Assembly (NCBI GenBank): GCA_963800065.1
Contig: CAWCZO010000010.1
Location: 372,001-436,000 of the forward strand
From: CAWJFJ01 sp963800065
GTDB taxonomy: Bacteria; Actinomycetota; Acidimicrobiia; Acidimicrobiales; UBA8190
Direction of reading: 5' to 3'
DNA: 64,000 bases
The notes under the pieces were generated by a model. It did no database searches. It was not told where the DNA came from and worked only from the letters and a program-made list of their open reading frames with translations. The position numbers and the translations under genes are program-made. This document shows, in pieces, positions 17,728-26,356 of this stretch (the first letter of the stretch is position 1; every line of letters starts with the position of its first letter).

Positions 17728-19233
17728 TCAGCCCTCCCCCTGGCGGCCGGCGGTCGCCGGCTCCATCCGTTCGGCGCGCAGTCGCGCCTTCATCACTTTG
17801 CCGTTCTCCTCGCGTGGAAGCACATCGACGAACTCGATCGCCCGGGGCCTCTTGTAGTCGGCCAGCCTGGTGGCCAGCCGGGCCAGCAGGGCGTCGGCGT
17901 CGCGTGGCGCCCCGGGGCGGAGCTCGACGACGGCGTGGACCATCTGGCCCATCCTCTCGTCGGGCAGGCCGAAGACGGCGGCGTCGACCACGTCGGGGTC
18001 CTCGGCCAGGGCCGTCTCCACCTCGGCGGGGTAGATGTTCACCCCGCCCGACAGGATGAGGTCGGTCCGGCGGTCGGCCAGGAAGAGATAGCCGTCCTCG
18101 TCCAGCCGGCCCAGATCGCCCACCGTGAAGTAGTCGTCGCGCCAGGCCTGATCGGTCTTCTCGGGATCGTTGTGGTAGCCGAAGCGCTGGCCGGAGAAAG
18201 AGGAGATGTAGATGGCGCCCACCTCCCCCGGGGGCAGCTCGGCGCCGTCGTCACCCAGGATGCGGATCGAGAGCCCCGGAAACGGCCGGCCCACGCTGCC
18301 CGGCTTGGTCAACCACTCCTCGGGGGAGATGACGCAGGCCATCCCCTCGGAGGCGCCGTAGTACTCCCAGATGGCCCCGGGCGGGAAGACGTCGATGATC
18401 CGGCGCTTCACCGGCACCGGGCACGGCGCCGCGGCGTGGAGGATCTTGCGGACGCTCGACCGGTCGAAGGCGGGCCAGTCGGCCTCCAGGATGCGGATGA
18501 ACTGGGCGGGGACCATCTGGGACGTGGTGACACGCTCGGTCTCGATGAGCCGGAGGGCCTCGGTGGCGTCCCACTTCCTCATGATCACCACGGTTCCGCC
18601 CTCGTTGAGCGACATCTGGGAGTAGGCGGCCGGGGCCATGTGGTAGCCGGGCCCGCACATCAGGTGGACGTCGCCGGGGAGCAGACCCCAGAAGGTGGCG
18701 AAGGGGTTGGGGGGTGCCTGGCGTGACGGCGCCGGGACGGGGCGGACGATCCCCTTGGGCCGGCCCGTGGTGCCCGAGGTGTAGCTCATGGTCACCACGG
18801 CGGTGCCCAGGTAGTCCTCGTGAGGCGGGTCGTCCGCCCCGCCGGCCAGGACCGGGTCACCGACGTCGAGGCCGGCGACACCGGTGGACGAGGCCGCCGC
18901 CGTGGCGGCGGCCGATCCGTCGTGGACGAGGACGAGGGCACCGGAGTCACCCACGATGTAGGCCGCCTCGGGGGCGGTGAGGCGGGTGGAGACGGGGACG
19001 ACGAGCGCTCCCGACCGGGCCGCCCCGTACCAGGCGGCGAAGGCCTCGGGACCGTTCCCGAGCATGACGGCCACCCGGTCCCCGGCGCCCACCCCGTGGG
19101 CGGCGAAGGCGTGGGCGGCGGCGTTGGCGGCCCGGTCCAGTTGGCGGAAGGTGGTGCGCGCGCCGTCGCAGACCAGGGCCACCCGGTCGGGATCGGCGGC
19201 GGCGATGGCGGCGAGACCCCGGGGGGAGGTCAC
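17728..19233 (-). CDS. AMP-dependent acyl-CoA synthetase
   Basis: The 501-residue protein has the adenylate-forming motifs MSYTSGTTGRPKGIV, YYGASEG, TVGDLGRLDEDGYLFLADR and the final catalytic Lys in REENGKVMKARL. It activates a carboxylic acid to an acyl-AMP and then acyl-CoA; it looks like a short- to medium-chain or aromatic-acid FadD type. The GTG start at 19233 matches the family N-terminus, though its ribosome-binding site is weak. It is divergent from the amidohydrolase and shares a gap containing a perfect CCTGAC-N6-GTCAGG dyad. Confidence 0.9.
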   Translation of the reverse strand: MTSPRGLAAIAAADPDRVALVCDGARTTFRQLDRAANAAAHAFAAHGVGAGDRVAVMLGNGPEAFAAWYGAARSGALVVPVSTRLTAPEAAYIVGDSGALVLVHDGSAAATAAASSTGVAGLDVGDPVLAGGADDPPHEDYLGTAVVTMSYTSGTTGRPKGIVRPVPAPSRQAPPNPFATFWGLLPGDVHLMCGPGYHMAPAAYSQMSLNEGGTVVIMRKWDATEALRLIETERVTTSQMVPAQFIRILEADWPAFDRSSVRKILHAAAPCPVPVKRRIIDVFPPGAIWEYYGASEGMACVISPEEWLTKPGSVGRPFPGLSIRILGDDGAELPPGEVGAIYISSFSGQRFGYHNDPEKTDQAWRDDYFTVGDLGRLDEDGYLFLADRRTDLILSGGVNIYPAEVETALAEDPDVVDAAVFGLPDERMGQMVHAVVELRPGAPRDADALLARLATRLADYKRPRAIEFVDVLPREENGKVMKARLRAERMEPATAGRQGEG

Positions 19234-19300
19234 GGGGTCCCGTGTCGGGGTCCGGTGGGTGGCATCGGGCGGCCAGTGTACGACCGGGGAAGGTCCCGCG

Positions 19301-19318
19301 CCTGACACGGATGTCAGG
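19301..19318. promoter_or_regulatory. Perfect CCTGAC-N6-GTCAGG operator-like dyad
   Basis: CCTGAC-ACGGAT-GTCAGG, extendable to CCTGACA-N4-TGTCAGG, lies in the 171-bp gap between the divergent acyl-CoA synthetase and amidohydrolase genes. GTATATGAT at 19333-19341 just downstream could contain a -10 element for the rightward gene. The same dyad recurs upstream of the P450 at 23.6 kb. Its size and symmetry suit a TetR-type repressor. Confidence 0.6.
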
Positions 19319-19404
19319 TACGGGAGGGGCCCGGTATATGATCGGCGACGCGTTCGGCGCCTCTCCGGTGCCCGCACAGCACGACGCAGATGGGAGGGGG
19401 CGCC

Positions 19405-20679
19405 ATGCACGCAGAGGACCTCATCCTCGTGAGTGTCGACGACCACGTCGTCGAGCCGCCCGACATGTTCGACGGACGGGTCCCGGCCAAGTGGAAGGAC
19501 CGCGCCCCCCGGGTCGTCCACAAGGACAACGGGATCGACGTCTGGTCCTACGAGGGCAACGAGATCCCCAACGTGGGCCTGAACGCCGTGGTGGGCCGGC
19601 CCCCCGAGGAGTACGGGATCGAGCCCACGTCCTTCGCCGAGATGCGGCCCGGGTGCTACGACATCAACGAGCGCATCCGCGACATGAACGTGAACGGCGT
19701 CCTGGGCTCGATGTGCTTCCCCTCCTTCATCCAGTTCTGCGGGCAGCTCTTCGCCCGGACGCCGGACAAGGACCTGGCCCTGGCCATGCTCCAGGCCTAC
19801 AACGACTGGCACATCGACGAGTGGTGCGGCGCCTACCCGGGCCGCTTCATCCCCCTGTCCATCCCCGCCATCTGGGACCCCGAGATCATGGCGGCCGAGG
19901 TCCGCCGGGTGGCGGCCAAGGGATGCCACGCCGTCACCTTCTCGGAGAACCCGTCCAAGCTGGGCTGGCCCAGCGTCCACAGCGAGCACTGGGACCCCTT
20001 CTGGGCGGCCTGCTCCGACATGGGGACCGTCGTCTGCATGCACATCGGTTCGTCGTCGGAGATCGTCATCCCCTCTCCCGACTCCCCCTTCGACGTCCTC
20101 ATCACGCTGTCGCCCATGAACATCGTCCAGTGCGCGGCGGATCTCCTCTTCTCCCCGGTGCTCCGCAAGTACCCCGACCTGCGGCTGGCGCTCTCGGAGG
20201 GCGGCATCGGGTGGATCCCCTACTTCTTGGAGAGGGTCGACTACGTCTACTCCCACCACAAGGCCTGGACGGGCCAGGACTTCGGCGACATGCTGCCCAG
20301 CCAGGTCTTCTCCGAGAGGATCATCACCTGCTTCATCGATGACGCCTTCGGGGTGGAGAGCCGGGCCAAGATGAACGTGGACAACATCTGCTGGGAGTGC
20401 GACTACCCCCACTCCGACTCCACCTGGCCCCAGGCGCCGGAGATGGCCATGAAGTACCTCGACGGCGTTTCCGACGCCGACGTCAACAAGATCACCCACG
20501 AGAACGCCATCCGGCTCTTCCAGTACGACCCCTTCAGCGTCCGGCCCCGGGAGAAGTGCACGGTGGCGGCCCTGCGGTCCGAGGCCACCGACGTCGACAC
20601 CTCGCTGATGGCCCGGAACCCCAAGCACGAGCGCAAGCAGGTCTTCGCCGCCGACCTGGGCAACATAGGACGCGACTGA
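19405..20679 (+). CDS. Amidohydrolase family protein (amidohydrolase 2)
   Basis: The 424-residue protein starts at ATG 19405 behind GGGAGGGGGCG. It has SVDDHVVEPPDMF at the N-terminus (metal-binding DxH), the middle His in VVCMHIGSSSE, SEGGIGWIPYFLERVDY, and the metal Asp in ECDYPHSDSTWP. This is the amidohydrolase-2/ACMSD-like group, which includes decarboxylases and hydrolases of aromatic and cyclic acids. It is followed 25 bp later by a thiolase-like gene. A role in ring or side-chain breakdown is plausible but unproven. Confidence 0.9.
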   Translation: MHAEDLILVSVDDHVVEPPDMFDGRVPAKWKDRAPRVVHKDNGIDVWSYEGNEIPNVGLNAVVGRPPEEYGIEPTSFAEMRPGCYDINERIRDMNVNGVLGSMCFPSFIQFCGQLFARTPDKDLALAMLQAYNDWHIDEWCGAYPGRFIPLSIPAIWDPEIMAAEVRRVAAKGCHAVTFSENPSKLGWPSVHSEHWDPFWAACSDMGTVVCMHIGSSSEIVIPSPDSPFDVLITLSPMNIVQCAADLLFSPVLRKYPDLRLALSEGGIGWIPYFLERVDYVYSHHKAWTGQDFGDMLPSQVFSERIITCFIDDAFGVESRAKMNVDNICWECDYPHSDSTWPQAPEMAMKYLDGVSDADVNKITHENAIRLFQYDPFSVRPREKCTVAALRSEATDVDTSLMARNPKHERKQVFAADLGNIGRD

Positions 20680-20704
20680 GACCCGATCCGTTGTCCGGCA
20701 GCGC

Positions 20705-22213
20705 ATGACGGACTGGACCCGGGTCCCGGTGGTGGTCGGCGCCGGCCAGGTGACCAGCCGCGAGGAGGATCCGGCGGCCGCCCCCGATCCCTTCGACCTG
20801 ATGACCCAGGCGACGGGGTTGGCCCTGTCGGGTGCGGGGAGCGCCGTCGCCGGGGACATCGACCACTGCTGGATGGTCCACTCCCTGTCGCTGCGCCACG
20901 GCGACCCCGCCCCCGTCCTGGCCGGCCGGGTGGGGATCACGGGCGCCGAGACCCGGGTCTCGGGCATGGGCGGGAACATCCCTCAGTGGCTGGTCAACCG
21001 GGCCGCCGCGCTGGTGGCCACCGGCGCCCGCCCCCGTGTCCTCATCGCCGGGTCCGAGGCCCTGGCCACCCGGCGCCGGGCCCGGAAGCTCGGAGTCGAG
21101 CTCGACTGGCCGTCGGCGCCGGGCTGGCCCGAGACCTGGCCCCCCCTCGAGCCCGACGTGGGGACGCATCCGGTCGAGCGCCAGCACGGGCTCGTCCAGG
21201 CCACCACCATGTACGCCCTCATCGAGTCGGCCCTGGCCCACGCGGCGGGGCGCGGTCCCGACGCGCAACGCCGGGCCATGGGTGAGCTCATGGACCGGTT
21301 CAACGCCGTGGCCGCCGCCAATCCCCTGTCGTGGTTCGGAACCCGACGCGACGGCCCCGAGCTCACCACGCCCACGCCGGACAACCGGATGATCTGCTTC
21401 CCCTATCCCAAGTACTGCAACGCCGTGATGGACGTGGACATGGGCGCCGCCGTGGTCGTCACCGACGCGGCGACGGCGCGATCGTGGGGACTGGCCCCCG
21501 ACGAGGTCGCCTACCTTGGAGGATGGGCGGACGCCCACGAGGTCTGGTACCTGTCCGAGCGTCAACAGGTCCACACCGCCCCCGGCCTGGTGGCCTGCGC
21601 CGAGACGGCACTCGAGGGCGCCGGCGTCACGATCGACGAGGTCGGTGCCTTCGACCTCTACGCCTGCTTCCCGAGTTCCATCGAGGTGGCTCGCGACAGC
21701 TTCGGCCTCGCCCCCGACGACCCCCGACCGCTCACCCTCACCGGCGGGCTCCAGTACCACGGGGGACCGGGCAGCAACTACGTCACCCACGCCGTGGCCA
21801 ACACCGTCGACTGGCTCCGGGCCGGGCACGGTGACGTGGCCGTGGTCCACGGAAACGGGTACTTCCTGACCAAGCAGGCCGTCGGCGTCTACACCAGCCG
21901 GCCCCCGGCGCAGACCCCGGAGCCTCCCGGTCCCCTCCAGGAGCGGATCGACGCCGGCTCCACCACGGTGCCGGTGGAGGCGTCGTTCGCCGGTCCGGGG
22001 ACGATCCTGGCCTACACCGTGACCTACGGACGCGACGGCCGACCGGGCGACGGGGTCATGGTCGTCGACGTCGGTGACGACCATACCGGTCCGGCCCACA
22101 CGGTGGCCCGGACCGACCCGGCCACGAGCGGCGTCCTGGTGGCCGAGGACGCCGTCGGCGCGGCGGTGATCCTGTCCCCGTCGGACGAGGGGAACGTCGC
22201 CCGCCTGGCCTGA
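20705..22213 (+). CDS. Thiolase-like acetyltransferase with C-terminal extension
   Basis: The 502-residue protein has the thiolase-type NTE PVVVGAGQVTSREED, the middle motif YCNAVMDVDMGAAVVV and the C-terminal GGLQYHGGPGSNYVTHAV. The usual nucleophile loop Cys is not seen. After residue 410 an OB-like domain follows (LAYTVTYGRDGRPGDGVMVV). Such large thiolase-family proteins are common in actinobacterial acyl-CoA catabolism clusters. It is downstream of and codirectional with the amidohydrolase, and convergent with the ferredoxin gene across a gap of 15 bp. Confidence 0.85.
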   Translation: MTDWTRVPVVVGAGQVTSREEDPAAAPDPFDLMTQATGLALSGAGSAVAGDIDHCWMVHSLSLRHGDPAPVLAGRVGITGAETRVSGMGGNIPQWLVNRAAALVATGARPRVLIAGSEALATRRRARKLGVELDWPSAPGWPETWPPLEPDVGTHPVERQHGLVQATTMYALIESALAHAAGRGPDAQRRAMGELMDRFNAVAAANPLSWFGTRRDGPELTTPTPDNRMICFPYPKYCNAVMDVDMGAAVVVTDAATARSWGLAPDEVAYLGGWADAHEVWYLSERQQVHTAPGLVACAETALEGAGVTIDEVGAFDLYACFPSSIEVARDSFGLAPDDPRPLTLTGGLQYHGGPGSNYVTHAVANTVDWLRAGHGDVAVVHGNGYFLTKQAVGVYTSRPPAQTPEPPGPLQERIDAGSTTVPVEASFAGPGTILAYTVTYGRDGRPGDGVMVVDVGDDHTGPAHTVARTDPATSGVLVAEDAVGAAVILSPSDEGNVARLA

Positions 22214-22228
22214 GCCGGGTCCCCGGGG

Positions 22229-22420
22229 TCAGCCCTCCAGGGCCAGAGCCTGTTCGGGGCAGTTCTCCACACCGGTCCGGGCGTCGTCCTCACGCCCGGC
22301 GGGGACCTCGTCCACCAGCAGGACACAGTGGCCGTAGTCGTCGGCGTCGAAGAGGTCGGGGGCGAGAACGTAGCAGCGGCCGTGACCCTGGCAACGGTCG
22401 GCGTCGAGCCGGATGCGCAC
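22229..22420 (-). CDS. [3Fe-4S]-type ferredoxin
   Basis: The 63-residue protein contains DADRCQGHGRCYVLAPDLFD and ENCPEQALALEG, the three-cysteine pattern with non-Cys in the second ligand position, as in ferredoxins that feed electrons to bacterial P450s. The start is GTG 22420, 13 bp after the P450 stop, and the two genes form an operon. It probably delivers electrons to that P450. No ferredoxin reductase gene is next to it. Confidence 0.88.
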   Translation of the reverse strand: MRIRLDADRCQGHGRCYVLAPDLFDADDYGHCVLLVDEVPAGREDDARTGVENCPEQALALEG

Positions 22421-22433
22421 GGCCGTCGTTTCT

Positions 22434-23621
22434 CTACGGGGCCGGCGGGAACTGCAGCGGCAGGTGGTGCAGGGAGCGGAGGCCCTCGGTGTACTCGAGC
22501 ACCGTCCCGGGGACGAGTTCGTACTCGGGGATCCGCTTGTGCCATTCCCGCATGGCCACCCGGAGCTCCACGCGGGCCAGGTGGGAACCGAGACAACGGT
22601 GGACACCACCCCCGAAGGCCAGGTGGGGGTTGGGGTTGCGCATCAGGTCGACCGAGTCGACGCCGGGATGGGCGGTGGCGTCGGTGTTGGCCGCGCCGAT
22701 CAGGAGCATCACGTGCTCGCCGGCCTTCATCGGGCAACCGTCGATCTCGACGTCCTCACCGAGCACCCGGGGAACGGCGGGAACGGGGCTCTCCCACCGA
22801 AGCAGCTCCTCGATGGCCGAGGGGATGACCGACTCGTCACCCGCCACCTGGCGTCGGTGCTCGGGATTCTGCGAGAGATGACCGAAGATGCAGTCGAGCG
22901 TGTCGGTCACCGTGTCGAGACCGGCGATGATGAAGAGGAAGCAGATGTCGAGGATCTCCTCGTCGGTCAGTCTGACCCCGTCCACCTCGGACACCATGAT
23001 CCGGGCCAGGAGGTCCTCGGTGGGCGCCCGTCGGCGTTGCTCCAGCGTCTTCTCGAAGTAGGCGTAGATGTTCTCGGCCGTCTTCTTCCGCGTCGGCGCC
23101 TGGTCTTCCATGGTGCTGCCGGCGGGCCGGATGATCCCGTCCTTCATGGCCAGGAAGAGGTCGAGGTCCTCGAGGGGCAGGCCCATCAGGCGGAGAAACA
23201 CGGTGCAGGGAAGGGGGACGGCGAAATCCTCGTGGAAGTCGCACGTCCCGCGCGAGGCGAAGTTGTCCATGGTCCGGTTGACCAGCTCGGCCACCTCGCC
23301 GTCGAGAGCCGCCATGTGCTTGGGGGCGAACAGCGGGTCGAGGATCCGGCGGTACTTCACGTGCTTGGGGGGATCGACGCTCAGCGGGATGAGGGGTCGG
23401 ATGTTGCCCAGCTGGACGGCCTCGGGACCCGAGGTGAAGACGGCCGGCTTGCGCAGAGCCGCCTCCACGTCCTGACGGTGGGTGAGTAGGTGGAACATCC
23501 CCTCGATGTTGTGGACGCGCTGCTGCCGCAGCATCTCGGAGATGGCCCGGGGGTCGTCGGCCGATGCCAGATCGACCATCATCGTCGATGAGGTGGATTC
23601 CAGTTCGTTCTCGACAGCCAT
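22434..23621 (-). CDS. Cytochrome P450
   Basis: The 395-residue soluble P450 has I-helix IIAGLDTVTDTLD (the acid-alcohol pair Asp-Thr), ExxR in EELLRWESPV and heme-binding FGGGVHRCLGSHLAR. It hydroxylates an organic substrate using two electrons, probably from the ferredoxin encoded 13 bp downstream. Upstream of its ATG lie two operator-like CCTGAC-N6-GTCAGG dyads, suggesting substrate-induced expression together with the acyl-CoA genes at 17-22 kb. The sequence resembles steroid- or terpene-type actinobacterial P450s only in general form. Confidence 0.93.
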   Translation of the reverse strand: MAVENELESTSSTMMVDLASADDPRAISEMLRQQRVHNIEGMFHLLTHRQDVEAALRKPAVFTSGPEAVQLGNIRPLIPLSVDPPKHVKYRRILDPLFAPKHMAALDGEVAELVNRTMDNFASRGTCDFHEDFAVPLPCTVFLRLMGLPLEDLDLFLAMKDGIIRPAGSTMEDQAPTRKKTAENIYAYFEKTLEQRRRAPTEDLLARIMVSEVDGVRLTDEEILDICFLFIIAGLDTVTDTLDCIFGHLSQNPEHRRQVAGDESVIPSAIEELLRWESPVPAVPRVLGEDVEIDGCPMKAGEHVMLLIGAANTDATAHPGVDSVDLMRNPNPHLAFGGGVHRCLGSHLARVELRVAMREWHKRIPEYELVPGTVLEYTEGLRSLHHLPLQFPPAP

Positions 23622-23973
23622 CGCACGTGCCTTTCACTACGGCCCAATTGTCGTCACCCCGACCACTGTCGCCACCACCGCCACTGTCGCCACGGAGCGT
23701 GCCGAACCGGTGCCGGTCCGGGAAACGAGCGGTCACCGGCCACCTGGGCCCTACCCGTGCCACGTTAGCTTTTCCTGACGCAGATGTCAGCCCTGACGGC
23801 GGCGTCAGGACCGGCTCCGCCCGTCGGCGCCCGGGTCGGGTGGGCCCGACACCCTCCGGGGTCCGCCCCCCCGTGCCTCAAGGACTCCTTTCCGGATGCC
23901 GACGCGCGGGTATCCGAACACCGCCCCTGACCAGGGCACAGTACGATCGGGCGAAGGAGACAAGGGGGTCGTC
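23622..23973. promoter_or_regulatory. Gap with two operator-like dyads (23774-23791, 23792-23809)
   Basis: CCTGAC-GCAGAT-GTCAGC is immediately followed by CCTGAC-GGCGGC-GTCAGG, so two 18-bp sites abut exactly. They match the dyad at 19301. The rest of this 352-bp gap between the P450 (leftward) and the RodZ-like gene (rightward) also has a run of CCACCRCCNCTGTCGCC repeats near 23668-23690. No gene is visible. Confidence 0.6.
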
Positions 23974-25041
23974 GTGGTCATCGCAGGGAGCGAGAGAGCG
24001 ACCCGCCGTCGCGGTATGCGACGGCAACGCGACTCGTCGCCCTTCCCCTTCGGCCCCGACCTCCGCCAGGCACGGGAGCGACTAGGTCTCAGCCTCGATT
24101 CCATCCAGGACCGCACCGGGGTCCGCCGCTTCTACCTCGAGGCCCTCGAGGAGGGCGACCTGACCCGGCTGCCCGACGAGAAGACGGCCCTGGTCGCCGT
24201 GCGCCGGTATGCCGAGATCCTGGGCCTCGACGCCGCCCGTATGACGCAGACCGTGGGTGAGAGATGGCACACCGTGGGCGAAACCCGGACACCGGAGCTG
24301 GCCGGGGTCGGCCGGGGGCCGTCCCCCATCGGCGGTGACTCCGCCGTCGTCCCCCTCGTCCCCCTCGTCGCCGGCCACCTGAGCCACTATCCGGGCGACA
24401 CCTCACACCTCCGCGCCTTCACCCAGACCGCCCAGGTCCCGATGGTGACGGCGGCGACCGTCCGCCCGACGCTCCCCCCGGGACTGCGGTTCGACACCAC
24501 CGACTCCCTCCCGGTGACGAGGCGCCGGGGCCTCGACCCCTACCCCGTCCCCATGGCCCTGCGGGTGGCGATCTGGACCACGGTCCTCCTGCTGGTCCTG
24601 AGCGGGGCGGCCATCGCCGTCCACCACTGGCGGCCCGCGTGGTTGGACCGGATCCACCTGGTGGCGGGCACGGGTGGGACCCGCCCGGCCCCGGGCCCGG
24701 CCGCCGTCCATCGGTCGGGCCCTCTCGTGACGGAGGCGGCGGCGGGACCGCTGGCGGCCTCGGTGAGCGTCCGCTCCCCCGTCTACGAGGTGGTGGTGGC
24801 CACCCAGGCACCGTGTTGGCTGCACGTGAGCAGCCCCACGAGCTTCGCCCCCCTCTTCTCGGCCACGGTCCCGGCCGGAACCACCAAGACCTTCACGTCG
24901 GGGAACGGCCAGCTCTCGGTGGAGCTCGGGGCCAGCCACGTCACGGTGACGGTCCAGATCCTGGGCAAGACCGTCCCGGGCTGGGTCCTGGCACCGCGCT
25001 CGGCGCCGTTCGTGGTGAACTTCCACTCCTCGCCCACCTGA
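23974..25041 (+). CDS. RodZ-like helix-turn-helix membrane protein (DUF4115)
   Basis: The 355-residue protein has an N-terminal HTH of the HTH_25 type (LRQARERLGLSLDSIQDRTG, then YLEALEEGDLTRLP), a variable linker, one membrane segment at about 197-217 (RVAIWTTVLLLVLSGAAIAV), and an extracytoplasmic beta-rich DUF4115-like domain (CWLHVSSPTSFAPLF, then FTSGNGQLSVELG). Such proteins link cell-shape machinery to the envelope. The start is GTG 23974 with AAGGAG upstream. It is followed 68 bp later by a second P450 gene; whether they share function is unclear. Confidence 0.82.
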   Translation: MVIAGSERATRRRGMRRQRDSSPFPFGPDLRQARERLGLSLDSIQDRTGVRRFYLEALEEGDLTRLPDEKTALVAVRRYAEILGLDAARMTQTVGERWHTVGETRTPELAGVGRGPSPIGGDSAVVPLVPLVAGHLSHYPGDTSHLRAFTQTAQVPMVTAATVRPTLPPGLRFDTTDSLPVTRRRGLDPYPVPMALRVAIWTTVLLLVLSGAAIAVHHWRPAWLDRIHLVAGTGGTRPAPGPAAVHRSGPLVTEAAAGPLAASVSVRSPVYEVVVATQAPCWLHVSSPTSFAPLFSATVPAGTTKTFTSGNGQLSVELGASHVTVTVQILGKTVPGWVLAPRSAPFVVNFHSSPT

Positions 25042-25109
25042 CGCCGGCACCGGCGGGGCCGTCCCCTCCCGTTTGCGCCACCGCCGTCCACCCTGGTTCG
25101 CTGAGGTCC

Positions 25110-26309
25110 GTGGCCCAACCCGACACCGCTGACCCGAACACCGGCAACCCGGGCGCCGGCGACCCGGACGCCGGCGAGATGGACGGCGACATCTACGGCT
25201 TCTGGGCCGTCTGCCGCCGCGACGACCCGGTCATGGCCATCGAAGGCCTCGGCCAGGAGATGCGGATGGTGACCCGGTTCGCCGACGTCGACGCCGTGCT
25301 CCGCGACCCCGAGCGCTTCCCGTCGCGGATCAACGCCGACACCATGGGGCCGGTCATGGGCACCGTCATCCTGGCCATGGACGGCGACGAGCACCGCCGC
25401 CACCGCAATCTGGTGGCCCACGCCTTCCGGCCGTCGGCCCTGGTGCGGTGGGAGGACGAGCTCATCGCCCCCACCGTCCACCGGCTCATCGACACCGTCG
25501 CCGGCACCGGCCGGTCCGACCTGGTGGCCGACGTCACCAGCCGCTATCCCGTCCAGGTCATCGCCGGCGTCCTGGGCGTCCCCACCGACGACTACGAGCT
25601 CTTCCAGCGCTGGGGCCTCGAGATCTCCATGGGTCCCGAGGACTACGACGTCTCCAAGGCGGCCTCCCGGGCCATGCGGGACTACCTGACGCCTCTGGTC
25701 GAGCGGCGCAAGATCGACCCCGGCGACGACCTCGTCTCGGACATCGTCACGGCCGAGATCGGCGGCGAGCGCCTGAGCGACGAGCACATCTACGGCTTTC
25801 TCCGCCTCCTGCTCCCGGCCGGGGCCGAGACCACCTTCCGGGCCCTCGGCAACTGTCTCCTGGCCCTTCTCTGCCACCCGCCCGTCCTGGCCCGGGTGCG
25901 CGACGACCGCACCCTCCTCGACGCCGTCATCGAGGAGACGCTGCGGTGGGAGACGTCGGTGACCATGGTCAACCGCGAGACGGCCTGCCCCGTCGAATTG
26001 GACGGCGTCACCCTCCCGGCCGGGGTCTCGGTGATCTGCGCCACGGGCTCCGCCAACCACGACGAGACCCGGTACGACAACGCCGAGGTCTGGGATCTCG
26101 ACCGCCCGCCCGCCGCCCACCTGGCTTTCGGCACCGGTCGGCACCAGTGCCTGGGAATGCACCTGGCGCGACTCGAGCTGCGCGTGGGCCTGACCGCCAT
26201 CCTCGACCGGCTCTCCGGTCTGCGCCTCGATCCCGCCGCCGACCCGCCCCGCATCGAGGGGACGGCGTTCCGATCGCCGCCTCGCCTCGACGTCCTTTTC
26301 GACACCTGA
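25110..26309 (+). CDS. Cytochrome P450
   Basis: The 399-residue P450 has I-helix LLPAGAETTFRALG, ExxR in EETLRWETSV and heme ligand region FGTGRHQCLGMHLAR. The Asp of the usual acid-threonine pair is Glu (AGAETT). The start at GTG 25110 follows TGAGGTCC. A Asn/Asp/Pro-rich N-terminal tail of about 30 residues precedes the fold. It is separated from the first P450 by the RodZ-like gene and has no adjacent ferredoxin, so it may use the one at 22.2 kb. Confidence 0.92.
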   Translation: MAQPDTADPNTGNPGAGDPDAGEMDGDIYGFWAVCRRDDPVMAIEGLGQEMRMVTRFADVDAVLRDPERFPSRINADTMGPVMGTVILAMDGDEHRRHRNLVAHAFRPSALVRWEDELIAPTVHRLIDTVAGTGRSDLVADVTSRYPVQVIAGVLGVPTDDYELFQRWGLEISMGPEDYDVSKAASRAMRDYLTPLVERRKIDPGDDLVSDIVTAEIGGERLSDEHIYGFLRLLLPAGAETTFRALGNCLLALLCHPPVLARVRDDRTLLDAVIEETLRWETSVTMVNRETACPVELDGVTLPAGVSVICATGSANHDETRYDNAEVWDLDRPPAAHLAFGTGRHQCLGMHLARLELRVGLTAILDRLSGLRLDPAADPPRIEGTAFRSPPRLDVLFDT

Positions 26310-26356
26310 CCCCGACCCGTAGGGTCTGGGCGGGACCAACGCATGGGGGGATAATC

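Noticed and set aside
16106..17857. A rightward 583-codon frame
   Set aside because: It is antisense to the aldehyde dehydrogenase gene, whose motifs are unmistakable; composition is typical of a shadow frame.
19234..20979. An N-terminal extension of the acyl-CoA synthetase to over 1000 residues
   Set aside because: The extension is antisense to the amidohydrolase and thiolase-like genes and has no domain; the synthetase fold begins near GTG 19233.
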